A program made the translations under genes and the position numbers. Of a DNA stretch of 64,000 nt, positions 9,057 through 17,282 are shown in pieces. The first letter of the stretch is position 1, and each line of letters starts with the position of its first letter. This DNA is from Paenibacillus cremeus (GTDB taxonomy: Bacteria > Bacillota > Bacilli > Paenibacillales > NBRC-103111). The stretch spans positions 52,829-116,828 of the forward strand of contig NZ_VNJI01000021.1 of assembly GCF_007786445.1 (NCBI RefSeq), given 5' to 3'. Below the pieces are notes generated by a model. It saw nothing but the letters and a program-made list of their open reading frames with translations, was not told the origin of the DNA and ran no database searches.

Positions 9057-9078
9057 GATGTCGTACCTCCCCGTTGCA

Positions 9079-10146
9079 CTACTCCACCAATACCAGCTTC
9101 TCGCTAGGCAGCACCAGACGAACTGGCTGTCCGCTGGCATAAGGGAGCTCCATTTCTTTATTGACGGTAAAATCGCCGAGCGGCGTCTCCACCACATATT
9201 GATAGCTGCGTCCAAGGTAGGTGCTGACCTTCACTCGTCCGCTCAGCTGATTGGCTTCCGCCGCAAGCTCCTGCTCGGTGCCCATCAGCACGTCATCGGG
9301 GCGAATAGCCCCCTTCATGCCTTTAGACTTGACCTGACCTGGCGCGATCTGCGACGAGAAAGTATAATCCTTCACCCGAAGCAGGATGGCCCCGATGTTG
9401 GAGCCTTCCTCCCGGCTTTCGAAAGTGATAAAGTTCGTAAAGCCGATAAAGCGGGCGACAAATTCAGTCCGCGGGTACTTGAAGGCAACGGATGGCTTAT
9501 CCAATTGCTCGATAATCCCTTTATTCATGATGGCCACCTGGTCCGAGATGGAGAAGCATTCCTCCTGATCATGGGACACGTAGACCGTAGTAATGCCGAG
9601 CTCCTGCTGGATGCGCCGAATCTCCACCCGCATGTTCACGCGCAAATTCGCATCCAGATTGCTGAGCGGCTCGTCAAACAGCAGCAGATCGGGCTCGATA
9701 ACGAGCGCCCGCGCGATGGCCACCCGCTGACGCTGTCCACCGGACAGCTCCTTCGGGAACCGCTTCTCGAAGCCGGACAGGCTAACCGTCTCCAGGATTC
9801 GGCTCACTCGCCGCTCCACCTCGGCCCCGCTCACCTTGCGCAGTCGAAGCCCGAAGGCGACGTTATCGAACACGTTCAGGTGCGGAAAGAGCGCATAGCT
9901 CTGAAAAACAAAGCCGAAGTTACGTTTGTTCACAGGCACTCGCGTATAATCTTTGCCATTCAGCATAAACTTCCCCTGCTGCGCTTCCAGAAAGCCCGCG
10001 ATCAGTCGCAGCGTCGTCGTCTTGCCGCAGCCGCTTGGACCGAGAAGCGAAATGAGGCTCCCTTTTTCCACGCTCAGGTTAAAGTCTTTCAATATATATT
10101 GTTGATCGTAGGCGACCGACACGTTTTCCAAGGTTAGCAATGCCAT
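9079..10146 (-). CDS. ABC transporter ATPase, PotA-like
   Basis: 355 residues: ATPase domain (Walker A GPSGCGKTT near 37-45, Q-loop FVFQSYALFPHL, signature LSGGQRQR, Walker B LLLFDEPLSNLD, switch His in VSHDQEE) followed by a TOBE domain. This is the spermidine/putrescine/iron(III)-type (PotA/FbpC) class. The two permeases and binding protein of the same class are in the operon. The gene is preceded by GGAGG. Polyamine transport would be the default call, but the catabolic neighbours point to a nucleoside. Confidence 0.9.
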   Translation of the reverse strand: MALLTLENVSVAYDQQYILKDFNLSVEKGSLISLLGPSGCGKTTTLRLIAGFLEAQQGKFMLNGKDYTRVPVNKRNFGFVFQSYALFPHLNVFDNVAFGLRLRKVSGAEVERRVSRILETVSLSGFEKRFPKELSGGQRQRVAIARALVIEPDLLLFDEPLSNLDANLRVNMRVEIRRIQQELGITTVYVSHDQEECFSISDQVAIMNKGIIEQLDKPSVAFKYPRTEFVARFIGFTNFITFESREEGSNIGAILLRVKDYTFSSQIAPGQVKSKGMKGAIRPDDVLMGTEQELAAEANQLSGRVKVSTYLGRSYQYVVETPLGDFTVNKEMELPYASGQPVRLVLPSEKLVLVE

Positions 10147-10161
10147 GGACGAAAGCCTCCA

Positions 10162-10950
10162 TTATCGTTTGGTAAAATAAGACAGACCCATGAGCCGTTC
10201 GATCAAAAACATCACAACAGCCGTAAACACCATAAGCAGCACGGAAATCGCGGCGATGGTCGGATCGAAATGGTTCTCCACGTAGGTTAGCATTTGAATC
10301 GGCAGCGTGCTCACACCCGGTCCGGTCATAAATACCGAAATGTCCACATTATTGAACGATTCCAGAAAAGCAATCAGCACCGCGGCGATAATGCCCGATT
10401 TGATATTCGGCAGCACCACCTTGAAGAAGGTGGCAAGTCGGCCGGCTCCAAGACTTAAAGCCGCTTCCTCCACGGCGAAATCAAAGTTGGATAAGCTGGA
10501 GGCGATCACCCGGATTATAAAAGGAAGCATGATCACCGTATGCCCGAACAGCAGCGCCGAATAGATCGGCAGATGATAGGCCGAGACTAAATATTTCAGC
10601 ATGGTGAAGCCCAGAACAATGCCCGGGATCAGCACCGGCGAAATAAATACCGCATTCAGCGCTTCCTTGCCCTTGAAGGAGAATCGGCTCAGCGCATAAG
10701 CGGCCGGCAGTCCAAGCAGCAATGCGAGCACGTTGCCCGCCAGCGACACCAGTATGGAGGTGTAGAACGTTTTGACAAACATGGTTACTTCCAAAATATT
10801 GTGGTACCACTTGAGCGAAAAGCCCGTCGGCGGAAACTTCAGCACGCTGGTCGGTTCAAACGAAGCAACCGCAATAATAAGCAGCGGCCCCAGCAAAAAA
10901 ATATAGACAAGTAGAGTAAACAGGCCGAGCCCTCGATTGTTCTCTCGCAT
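10162..10950 (-). CDS. ABC transporter permease, PotC-like
   Basis: 262 residues, six predicted helices and the EAA loop (VEEAALSLGAGRLATFFKVVLP) that contacts the ATPase. Belongs to the BPD_transp_1 family, PotC branch. It begins four bases after the stop of the other permease, with AAAGGGG overlapping that gene's end, so translation is probably coupled. Confidence 0.9.
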   Translation of the reverse strand: MRENNRGLGLFTLLVYIFLLGPLLIIAVASFEPTSVLKFPPTGFSLKWYHNILEVTMFVKTFYTSILVSLAGNVLALLLGLPAAYALSRFSFKGKEALNAVFISPVLIPGIVLGFTMLKYLVSAYHLPIYSALLFGHTVIMLPFIIRVIASSLSNFDFAVEEAALSLGAGRLATFFKVVLPNIKSGIIAAVLIAFLESFNNVDISVFMTGPGVSTLPIQMLTYVENHFDPTIAAISVLLMVFTAVVMFLIERLMGLSYFTKR

Positions 10951-10954
10951 CCGA

Positions 10955-11776
10955 CTACCCCTTTGGATTCACTTTATTAGCGAGTTTGTTCATTAGCGCG
11001 ATCACGATAAACGTAATGGCCATCATTATCGTGGCCACGACGGAGGCCAAGTACCAGTCGTTCAAGGTGATGGCGTTCTGGTACAGGAAGGTGGAAATGA
11101 CGCGCTGCTTGCCCCCGAGCAAGGCCGGAGTCGTATAAGCAGTCAAGCTGCCGACGAACACCAGGATGCTCCCGATGATGAGGCCCGGAACGCTTAACGG
11201 AACGATCACCCGGACGAACGCCTTCAGCCGGCTGGCGCCAAGACTCTCCGCCGCCTTGAGCAGATCGGGATCGATATTCTCCATGACGCCGACCAAGGTG
11301 ATAATGATGAGCGGGAGAAACAGATGCACTAGGCCGATCATCATCGCCGTTGGCGTATAAAGGATATCCAGCGGCTCCTTCACGATGCCTAAGGCCACTA
11401 GCGTATTGTTGAGCAGCCCTTTTTTGCCGAGAATGATCATCCAGCTGAACGAACGGACGACGGAGCTGGTCAGCAGGGGAAAAATCGCCAGCCCCAGCAG
11501 CACCGCTTTCTGTCTCGGATTTCGGCGGGAAATATAATAGGACACCGGGAAGCCAATTAATACGCATAAGATGGTCGTGACCAAGCTGACCCTTAAGGTG
11601 GTCCATAAAATTTTCAAAAAGTACGGGTCTCCAAAAAAGTGCCAATACCCGCCGAACGACAGCTCCCCCTTATCGAAAAAGGTGGAGCCGACGGTCAGCA
11701 GAATGGGAATCAGCATAAATGCCGCCAGAAAGACGAAGCCCGGCAGCAGCAGTAGCATGATGTACGATCTCTTCAT
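10955..11776 (-). CDS. ABC transporter permease, PotB-like
   Basis: About 273 residues, six helices, EAA loop LKAAESLGASRLKAFVRVIVP. PotB branch of the binding-protein-dependent permeases. The ATG at 11776 has AGGAG ten bases upstream; an ATG three codons earlier (11785) sits on top of that site and is less likely. Forms the membrane channel together with the downstream permease. Confidence 0.9.
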   Translation of the reverse strand: MKRSYIMLLLLPGFVFLAAFMLIPILLTVGSTFFDKGELSFGGYWHFFGDPYFLKILWTTLRVSLVTTILCVLIGFPVSYYISRRNPRQKAVLLGLAIFPLLTSSVVRSFSWMIILGKKGLLNNTLVALGIVKEPLDILYTPTAMMIGLVHLFLPLIIITLVGVMENIDPDLLKAAESLGASRLKAFVRVIVPLSVPGLIIGSILVFVGSLTAYTTPALLGGKQRVISTFLYQNAITLNDWYLASVVATIMMAITFIVIALMNKLANKVNPKG

Positions 11777-11806
11777 TGACTGCATTCTCCTATTCCCTTT
11801 GGTTCG

Positions 11807-12739
11807 CTAGGCGTCCAGCACGCGAAGAAACATGTCCAGGAATGCCTCCGCATCCACTTCGGTGCATACTTGAACGTTCGGCTCACGCTGCAGCCGATTC
11901 TGAAAGTCGCAAACCGTTTGGCCGTCGCAGAGCTCGCTCCTCGTCTCTACGTCGACATAATACGATTTCATCGTGACCACGGAGCGATCGAGTGCGACTC
12001 CGACCGCCAGCGGGTCATGCATGGCGCAGGCCCGGACCCCATTGCGCTCGAAATAGCGGTTCAAATAATCTCGGGTGCTTTCACGAACATATTCCCGGAT
12101 ACTCTCGTTGCTTAGGCCGTTAATGTGCTCTTCCGTCAGCAGCGCCTTGCGCGTCACATCCAGCCCAACGAGAATCAAAGACGGGAATCCGGCCTGGAAG
12201 ACGAGTCTCGCCGCTTCCGGATCCACATACATGTTGTACTCGGCGGTAGGCGTCACATTGCCGAAGCTCGACACGACGCCGCCCATGACAATGACTTCCT
12301 TCACATCGCGCACAAGCTCCGGATACTTGCTGAGCGCGGCGGCCAGATTCGTCAGCGGCGCCGTCATGATCAGCGTCACCTCTCCGGGGAAACGGCGTAC
12401 TTGGTCGACAATAAAGTCCGCCGCATAGCCATCGGATGGATGCTTATGCAGCGGCATCCCGCGCAGGGCTCCTCCGAGTCCGTCCTTGCCATGCACCCGA
12501 TGCTCAAAATGCTCGGGGCGAAACAGCGGCTTGCTCGCGCCGCGCACCACCGGAATATGCTCGGCTCCGATGAGCTGCAAGATTTTGCAAGTATTCTCCG
12601 TAGCCTGCGCCAGCGATACATTGCCGCTTACGGTGGTGATGCCCAGAAGATCGAACTCCCCGCTTTTGACCGCGAGCAAAATGCCCAGCGCGTCATCCAC
12701 ACCCGTATCTACGTCCAAAATGACCTTTTTGCCCATCAT
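11807..12739 (-). CDS. Ribonucleoside hydrolase (IunH/RihA-B type)
   Basis: 310 residues, the standard family length. The N-terminal Ca2+/ribose-binding cluster DVDTGVDDA is intact, and MTAPLTNLA and the MHDPLAVGVAL segment with its His-Asp pair are present. It cleaves a ribonucleoside into free base and ribose. With adenine deaminase and ribokinase in the same operon the expected substrate is adenosine, though the base preference cannot be read from sequence. GGAGGAGGG precedes the ATG at 12739; the frame extends only 12 codons further, into the upstream terminator hairpin. Confidence 0.92.
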   Translation of the reverse strand: MMGKKVILDVDTGVDDALGILLAVKSGEFDLLGITTVSGNVSLAQATENTCKILQLIGAEHIPVVRGASKPLFRPEHFEHRVHGKDGLGGALRGMPLHKHPSDGYAADFIVDQVRRFPGEVTLIMTAPLTNLAAALSKYPELVRDVKEVIVMGGVVSSFGNVTPTAEYNMYVDPEAARLVFQAGFPSLILVGLDVTRKALLTEEHINGLSNESIREYVRESTRDYLNRYFERNGVRACAMHDPLAVGVALDRSVVTMKSYYVDVETRSELCDGQTVCDFQNRLQREPNVQVCTEVDAEAFLDMFLRVLDA

Positions 12740-12757
12740 GACGTTCCCTCCTCCCGC

Positions 12758-12798
12758 AAAAAAACAAGGGTACATGCCCTATTGCCATATACCCTTGT
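12758..12798 (-). terminator. Internal terminator between the binding protein and the rest of the nucleoside operon
   Basis: A perfect 9-bp stem ACAAGGGTA/TACCCTTGT (12764-12772 with 12790-12798), followed on the minus strand by a run of seven T that ends six bases before the hydrolase ribosome site. It should let the binding protein be made in excess over transporter and enzymes. Confidence 0.8.
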
Positions 12799-12823
12799 CA
12801 ATTTTGGCTAATCTTATTGCGTC

Positions 12824-13921
12824 TTATTGTGCAACCTGCTTGTTAAACCGGTCGATCCACGCCTTCAAGTTCTGATTGACGAGCTTCATATCCAATTTGA
12901 TCAATTTATTAACGGTGTCCGCACCGTAAGTAATCCCTTGCGTATCCGCACCTGTCAGCTGGAGCTTCGTATTGACCGGCGAATCGACCTTCGCCTTCGC
13001 TACCTTCTCCTGCACTTCTTTGCTCAAGTGGTAGTTGATGAAATCTTCAGCGAGCTGCTTGTTCTTGCTGCCCTTCACGATGTTCACCGTGTTCATGATG
13101 GCATAGCCGCCTTCTGTCGGAGTAATGAACTTCGTCTCTGGAACGGCTGCCTTCAGATCCTTCACATACATTTCCATGATCGGTCCAGCGGCGATTTCAC
13201 CTTGAGCGAACATGTTGACGAACTCGGACGTTTGGCCGTAGTACTTCACTACGCTCTTGTTCAGATCCTTCAGCTTCGCAAACGCTTGATCTTCGTTAAA
13301 TTGCGTGCTGCCTGCTACTCGGGATGCCGCATCCAAAATCATTGGACCGGTCGTGCCCGTAATGTTCGGCATGGTCAGCTTCTTCGCCAGCTCAGGGCTC
13401 CACAGATCGCTCCACGACTTCAGCTCTTTGCCGCCGGTCGCTTTCGGATTATAGGCGATCCCCAGCTGAGCGATCGTGTAGGCAGGCCCGTAGTCTTGAC
13501 CCAACGGCGCCTTCGCCATGTCATAAATGTCATTCAAATTCGGAATCCGGCTGCGGTCGATTTTCTCAAACACGCCTGCATCGATGCCTTGCTGCGCATA
13601 ATAGTCGGACAAGTAGATCAGGTCTACATTGGAAGTGCCTTGGCGCACCTTATTCAAACGGTCGGCATTGTTGCCCGTATCGAGCACGATCTTCACATTA
13701 TGTTCCTTTTCGAATGGCGCGTAGATTTCCTTTTTGAAAAAGTCGTCGGAAAATCCCCACGTCGAAATCACGAGCTGGGTAGGCTCTCCCTTTGGTGCCG
13801 GTGCTGGCGTCGCCGCGCCCGCTCCGGTATTCGCTTGCTCCTTAGGGGCGTTCGTGCCGCAACCGGCCAAAGCTAATCCGATAAGAGATACAGAAAGCAA
13901 ACTGCGAACCATTTTTTTCAC
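12824..13921 (-). CDS. Extracellular solute-binding lipoprotein, PotD-like (predicted nucleoside binding)
   Basis: 365 residues. A GTG at 13921, nine bases after GGGAGG, gives a short lipoprotein signal peptide with lipobox LALAGC; the frame is open further upstream without a ribosome site. After a low-complexity Ala/Pro linker the mature part starts QLVISTWGFSDDFFKKEIYAPFEKE, the type-2 periplasmic-binding fold of PotD/iron(III)-type proteins. As first gene of the operon it should deliver the substrate to the Pot-like permeases. Substrate by context: adenosine or another purine ribonucleoside; a polyamine remains possible. Confidence 0.85.
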   Translation of the reverse strand: MKKMVRSLLSVSLIGLALAGCGTNAPKEQANTGAGAATPAPAPKGEPTQLVISTWGFSDDFFKKEIYAPFEKEHNVKIVLDTGNNADRLNKVRQGTSNVDLIYLSDYYAQQGIDAGVFEKIDRSRIPNLNDIYDMAKAPLGQDYGPAYTIAQLGIAYNPKATGGKELKSWSDLWSPELAKKLTMPNITGTTGPMILDAASRVAGSTQFNEDQAFAKLKDLNKSVVKYYGQTSEFVNMFAQGEIAAGPIMEMYVKDLKAAVPETKFITPTEGGYAIMNTVNIVKGSKNKQLAEDFINYHLSKEVQEKVAKAKVDSPVNTKLQLTGADTQGITYGADTVNKLIKLDMKLVNQNLKAWIDRFNKQVAQ

Positions 13922-14030
13922 TTGAATGTTCCTCCCGAGTGTGTGATAAGCGAAGATCGATAAGCATGGCGTATCTAAGTAGTCTTTTCCAATGAAGCTC
14001 CCCTGATTCCTGAATCTCCCATTGCTCACA

Positions 14031-14079
14031 AAAAACAAAAAAAGCGCTCCTGAAAGAAGGTTCTTCTCTCAAGAGCACT
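14031..14079 (-). terminator. Strong hairpin terminator upstream of the nucleoside operon
   Basis: A 17-bp nearly perfect stem (14043-14059 with 14063-14079, wobble pairs only), followed on the minus strand by a long T-rich run. It lies about 90 bases after the DUF2294 stop and 110 bases before the binding-protein start. Either it ends the DUF2294 transcript or it is an attenuator in the operon leader. Confidence 0.75.
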
Positions 14080-14167
14080 TCGCATTGTAAACAATGAAAA
14101 GGCGTCTTTCCTGTGTGACGAGTCGCTTCCGGGCTCCCCTTAAGATAAATCAAAAGGAAAGCTCCTC

Positions 14168-14512
14168 TTACTCGCTCTTCAATATGATGTTGGTGATGGA
14201 CCATTGGGTGTGCGGGTCGTAATCCCTTAACACAGCGTCGATCTTCAGCCCGAATTCCTGCTCCAGCCGATCGCGGATCCGCTTCTTGTATATCGAGGAC
14301 ATCGTGAAGTCGACCTCGTATTTCAATGTCGGAGCCTCGCCTTCCAAAGCGGTAGAGCGCGGGGATTTGCGGTGCTTGGCGTATAACGTGATGATGTTAT
14401 CGTCGATCGCCGCTCGAAGTGACGTCGTGCCGAACCCGAACAATTCCTTGGAAATTTCATTGTACAGGTGACAGAGCTTCTTCTTATACTCAATGGAATC
14501 TGAGGGGAGCAT
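14168..14512 (-). CDS. DUF2294 / MpsC-domain protein
   Basis: 114 residues. The pattern (LCHLYNEISKELFGFGTTSLRAAIDDNIITLY, then a strand-rich C-terminal half ending TNIILKSE) matches DUF2294, now named after the MpsC component of a Na+-translocating membrane-potential system. No MpsA/B partner is nearby, so a role in ion transport is not supported here. The ATG at 14512 is preceded by AAGGTGG; the frame reaches 14590 without another site. Confidence 0.7.
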   Translation of the reverse strand: MLPSDSIEYKKKLCHLYNEISKELFGFGTTSLRAAIDDNIITLYAKHRKSPRSTALEGEAPTLKYEVDFTMSSIYKKRIRDRLEQEFGLKIDAVLRDYDPHTQWSITNIILKSE

Positions 14513-14561
14513 GAGACCACCTTCTGAGAAAAATCGACCTATCGTCTCAAAATCTACTTTT

Positions 14562-14590
14562 ATAATACATAGATTTTTGTATTTTAGCAA
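14562..14590 (-). promoter_or_regulatory. Predicted sigma-A promoter of the DUF2294 gene
   Basis: Minus strand: -35 TTGCTA (14585-14590), 17-base spacer, -10 TATTAT (14562-14567), about 50 bases before the start codon. Confidence 0.55.
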
Positions 14591-14620
14591 GCAATCGTTC
14601 GGTTTTCTTGCGCAAAATAG

Positions 14621-14776
14621 ATGGTTTCGATCATCCGAGAAATGTTGGAAACGCTTTTTCCGAATAAAATCATCTCACTGTACCGCACTAATGTACTTTT
14701 GCAGGCTATCCTCAACACATTCGGAAATGAGCCGGTAGAATGGGTTCAACTTATTTTCCATACTGGCGGTCTCTAA
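14621..14776 (+). other. Unrecognised 51-codon open frame
   Basis: An ATG directly after an in-frame TAG opens a 51-residue frame (MVSIIREMLETLFPNK... ending FHTGGL). Composition looks protein-like, but there is no ribosome site and no recognised family. It may be chance or a remnant; the rest of 14591-14750 holds nothing else that can be named. Confidence 0.15.
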
Positions 14777-15066
14777 CGTATATCACAGTCAAAAAGGAAT
14801 TGGACTTACAGCTGCTTCGCACCTTAAGCATCTTCCGATATTCTCCAGGAGTCACGCCGGAATGCTCCTTAAACAGCTTCCAGCCGCCAGCGAAGGCGCT
14901 AACAAAAGCAGCAGCAGCTTCTTTATTTGCCGCCACCGATCTGCTATTATCCCCCACAACGGCAGCGCCACCATCGAAGTGATCGATCCGATCGATACAA
15001 GCAGCCCACCTGTGCCACCGTGTATCCCTCATGCTGCAAACCGGTATGCTTCATTGGAGCCAGCAT
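14751..15066 (-). pseudogene. Remnant: 5' part of an MFS_1-like transporter joined to the 3' end of an AraC regulator
   Basis: From an ATG at 15066 behind GGGGGGAAGG, the minus strand reads ...LQHEGYTVAQVG, then continues after a one-base frame change as LLVSIGSITSMVALPLWGI and ADRW, a clear MFS_1-like helix 1-3 region with its loop motif. Further on, another frame reads WKLFKEHSGVTPGEYRKM, the typical last helix of AraC-family DNA-binding domains. The pieces belong to two unrelated genes, so a deletion has joined them and both have decayed. Not functional. Confidence 0.65.
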
Positions 15067-15208
15067 ACCTTCCCCCCTCTCCCTTTCTACACCCCAGTGT
15101 ACTCCCCCGCCCAAGGTGGAACATCTCAAAATTTCGGTGGAAGCACTTTGGTTTCTGGTCATACTAACAATGCTTCATTCTCATTTCTAATGGAAAGGAG
15201 GGGCTACC

Positions 15209-15331
15209 ATGTCCAATAAAGCAAAAACGAAGATCACCAAATCTAAGCGCACGACTGAACGGGAGCAGCAATCCCGCCGATCGCCTGACCTGTCCGCGCA
15301 GAAAATGCAGCACGATCAGGTGAAGCAATGA
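15209..15331 (+). CDS. Small basic protein of unknown function
   Basis: 40 residues, very Lys/Arg/Gln/Ser-rich (starts MSNKAKTKITKSKRTTER), with an excellent ribosome site AAGGAGGGG seven bases before the ATG and its own terminator just downstream. Size and composition recall small Bacillales spore proteins, but no specific family is recognised. Too short to rank by length alone; the site and terminator are what support it. Confidence 0.55.
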   Translation: MSNKAKTKITKSKRTTEREQQSRRSPDLSAQKMQHDQVKQ

Positions 15332-15335
15332 AAAT

Positions 15336-15382
15336 AAGCACCGGCCTCTTGGGGGACAGCCCCCTTGGGTCGGTGCTTTTAT
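15336..15382. terminator. Bidirectional terminator after the 40-residue gene and the sulfatase
   Basis: Arms AGCACCGGCC and GGTCGGTGCTT with an inner GGGGG/CCCCC stem. TTTTATT follows on the plus strand and TTATTTTC on the minus strand. Confidence 0.8.
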
Positions 15383-15397
15383 TCATATTTCTAACAG

Positions 15398-16774
15398 CTA
15401 CACTTGAACCCGCAGCTCGTCGACAGACAACCGGCGCTGGCCCGCCTTCACTCTGGGCGCATCGATAATGACCGGAGCGGCTTCCCCCGCTTCCGTCATT
15501 CTTGCGATCAGTCGCACCTTGAGCTGATCCGCGACCTCCCGGTACGACTCTACTCCGGCCAAATTATGGAGCTCGTACGGATCGGCGGCCAAGTCGTACA
15601 GGAACTCCTCCTGGTACACGTCGGACCCGGCATCCCGATTCCCGTTTTTATCTGGCGCGAATACGCTGTATTTGTAGCGCTCCGTCCGGATCGCCCGCCC
15701 TACCTGCGATTCGCTGATTTGAACGAACACCTCTTCCGGCCAATGCTCCCGATCCCCGCTCACCAGCGGCACAATGGACCGTCCCTGCATTTCGACAGGA
15801 ACCTCGATCCCCGCGGCATCCAGCAATGTCGGCGGCAGGTCGATCAGGCTCACCAGCTCCTTGATTCGCCGGCCCTCCTGAAAGCCAGGACCGCAGATCG
15901 CCGTCGGCACCCGGATCGAGCTGTCGTGGCACGAGCGCTTATACTCTGCGTTGCGCGTTTTAAAATGGCACGCATGATCGGAGGTAAACAAGACGATCGT
16001 GTCGTCGGATAAACGCATGCTTTTGAGGGCATCGTGCAGGCGGCCCAGCGCGTCGTCGAGCCGCTTGACCATCCCGTAATAGCCGTCGATGTGCTGATGC
16101 GCCGTTCCCCCCAATGCCGCCAAGTCCGGTGGAAGCCAGCGGCCTCCGTAGGCGCCTTGATACACATCCGGCGACGGATAGTTATCCAAATGGTTTTGGT
16201 GATGCGGCTCAATATAGGAGATAAACAGAAAGAACGGATCATCCTGATTCTGATGAATATAGCGGATCGCGGCATCGGTCAAAGCATCAACCCGGTAGCC
16301 GGGCAGCTTCACTTCACGGCAGTCGTTGTCGTACATGACTGTGTCGTAAGCATCCGAGGAAAACTCCAGCACGTTCGAGGCCAGCCAATAATCGTAGCCG
16401 CCTCTTCGCGGCTCCGACACCGGCTCTTCCTCAGCGAGGTGCCATTTGCCGATATAAGCGGTCTTGTAGCCGGCATCGCCAAAATGATGCGCCAGCGTCT
16501 TGGCATCCTCCGGCAGCGGGATCCCGTTGCGGTAACAGCCCGTGTCGGTCGCATACCTTCCGGTTTGCAGACAGCTTCGGGCCGGGCCGCACACCGGCTG
16601 ACACGTAAACGAATGGTACACATGCGTGCCTTCGCCTGCCATGCGGTCAAAATTCGGCGTCAAATGCAGCGGATTGCCATGTACCCCTGTCGTATCCCAC
16701 CGCTGCTGGTCCGTGAAAAACACGACGACGTTCGGACGTCCTTGCCTTTTTGATGGATTGCCGCTTCTACCCAT
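15398..16774 (-). CDS. Sulfatase (type I, formylglycine-dependent)
   Basis: 458 residues. NVVVFFTDQQRWD near the start and the modification motif C-G-P-A-R (in CQPVCGPARSCLQTGR) identify a Cys-type sulfatase; the GKWHL motif, TSDHACH and LIDLPPTLLDAAGI follow in the usual order. No signal peptide, so it is cytoplasmic and would act on small imported sulfated sugars or esters. A formylglycine-generating enzyme or anaerobic SME is required and none is in the window. ATG at 16774 is chosen over 16801 because GGAG lies 12 bases upstream. Its position downstream of the sugar operon suggests, but does not prove, a shared substrate. Confidence 0.85.
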   Translation of the reverse strand: MGRSGNPSKRQGRPNVVVFFTDQQRWDTTGVHGNPLHLTPNFDRMAGEGTHVYHSFTCQPVCGPARSCLQTGRYATDTGCYRNGIPLPEDAKTLAHHFGDAGYKTAYIGKWHLAEEEPVSEPRRGGYDYWLASNVLEFSSDAYDTVMYDNDCREVKLPGYRVDALTDAAIRYIHQNQDDPFFLFISYIEPHHQNHLDNYPSPDVYQGAYGGRWLPPDLAALGGTAHQHIDGYYGMVKRLDDALGRLHDALKSMRLSDDTIVLFTSDHACHFKTRNAEYKRSCHDSSIRVPTAICGPGFQEGRRIKELVSLIDLPPTLLDAAGIEVPVEMQGRSIVPLVSGDREHWPEEVFVQISESQVGRAIRTERYKYSVFAPDKNGNRDAGSDVYQEEFLYDLAADPYELHNLAGVESYREVADQLKVRLIARMTEAGEAAPVIIDAPRVKAGQRRLSVDELRVQV

Positions 16775-16874
16775 ACCCTTTCTCAGCTCCTTTTTAAGCA
16801 TTAATGTAAACTGCCGCCCATCACTAGCTTGCTCCTGGCTTATCCTTTAAGCATACGTTTTTTTTCGCTCATCG

Positions 16875-17282
16875 TTAATCAAGAAATGCTTTCCCTTTGG
16901 ACATTTGCTTCGATACCGTATCGACGATGTAAGCTACGATTTTATGCTTCGTTTTCCATTTCCGAACCTTTTTGGCCGGATCCCAGCCATTGGCCAAAAC
17001 AATCTCCCTCAGCGTATCTAACTCACACCCGTTTAAGCGCTCCCGCAAAGCATCAGGTCCTTCTTTTGAAAAAATGGCAATCACATCGGGTATCATTGGA
17101 GCTGTAACCGGCTCGTTGGACTGGCCTGGCCCAGCTTTACTTTTGCGGGACTTCTCAGCTATCAAGCAGGTTCCTTCAAAAAGCCAGCCAGCGAACTGCT
17201 CATCCTGTTCGATCTTCTCCGCCAGCTTTATAAAGATAGAGGCCAGCTGTTTTCGATAGTCAGGATCTTTCATCTTGGACAT
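16875..17282 (-). CDS. Small partner protein coupled to ParA
   Basis: 135 residues, not recognised as a named family. N-terminal half is helical and charged (KQLASIFIKLAEKIEQDEQFAGWLFEG), the middle is Lys/Gly/Ser-rich, and the C-terminal 45 residues (LDTLREIVLANGWDPAKKVRKW then KHKIVAYIVDTV) look like a small helix-extended-loop-helix module of SAP/Rho-N type, which often binds nucleic acid. It starts inside the end of parA (23-base overlap) with GGAGGAG ten bases upstream, so the two are co-translated. Likely the adaptor of the ParA ATPase, but it is not a ParB. Confidence 0.6.
   Translation of the reverse strand: MSKMKDPDYRKQLASIFIKLAEKIEQDEQFAGWLFEGTCLIAEKSRKSKAGPGQSNEPVTAPMIPDVIAIFSKEGPDALRERLNGCELDTLREIVLANGWDPAKKVRKWKTKHKIVAYIVDTVSKQMSKGKAFLD

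Noticed and set aside
9022..10137. A 371-codon plus-strand open frame
   Set aside because: Antisense shadow of the PotA-like ATPase, whose motifs are all intact on the minus strand.
12827..13876. A 349-codon plus-strand open frame
   Set aside because: Antisense to the binding lipoprotein; no start signal and His/Leu/Arg-rich shadow composition.
13922..14167. A purine riboswitch before the nucleoside operon
   Set aside because: No purine-riboswitch core pairing or conserved loops could be found; only a terminator hairpin is supported.
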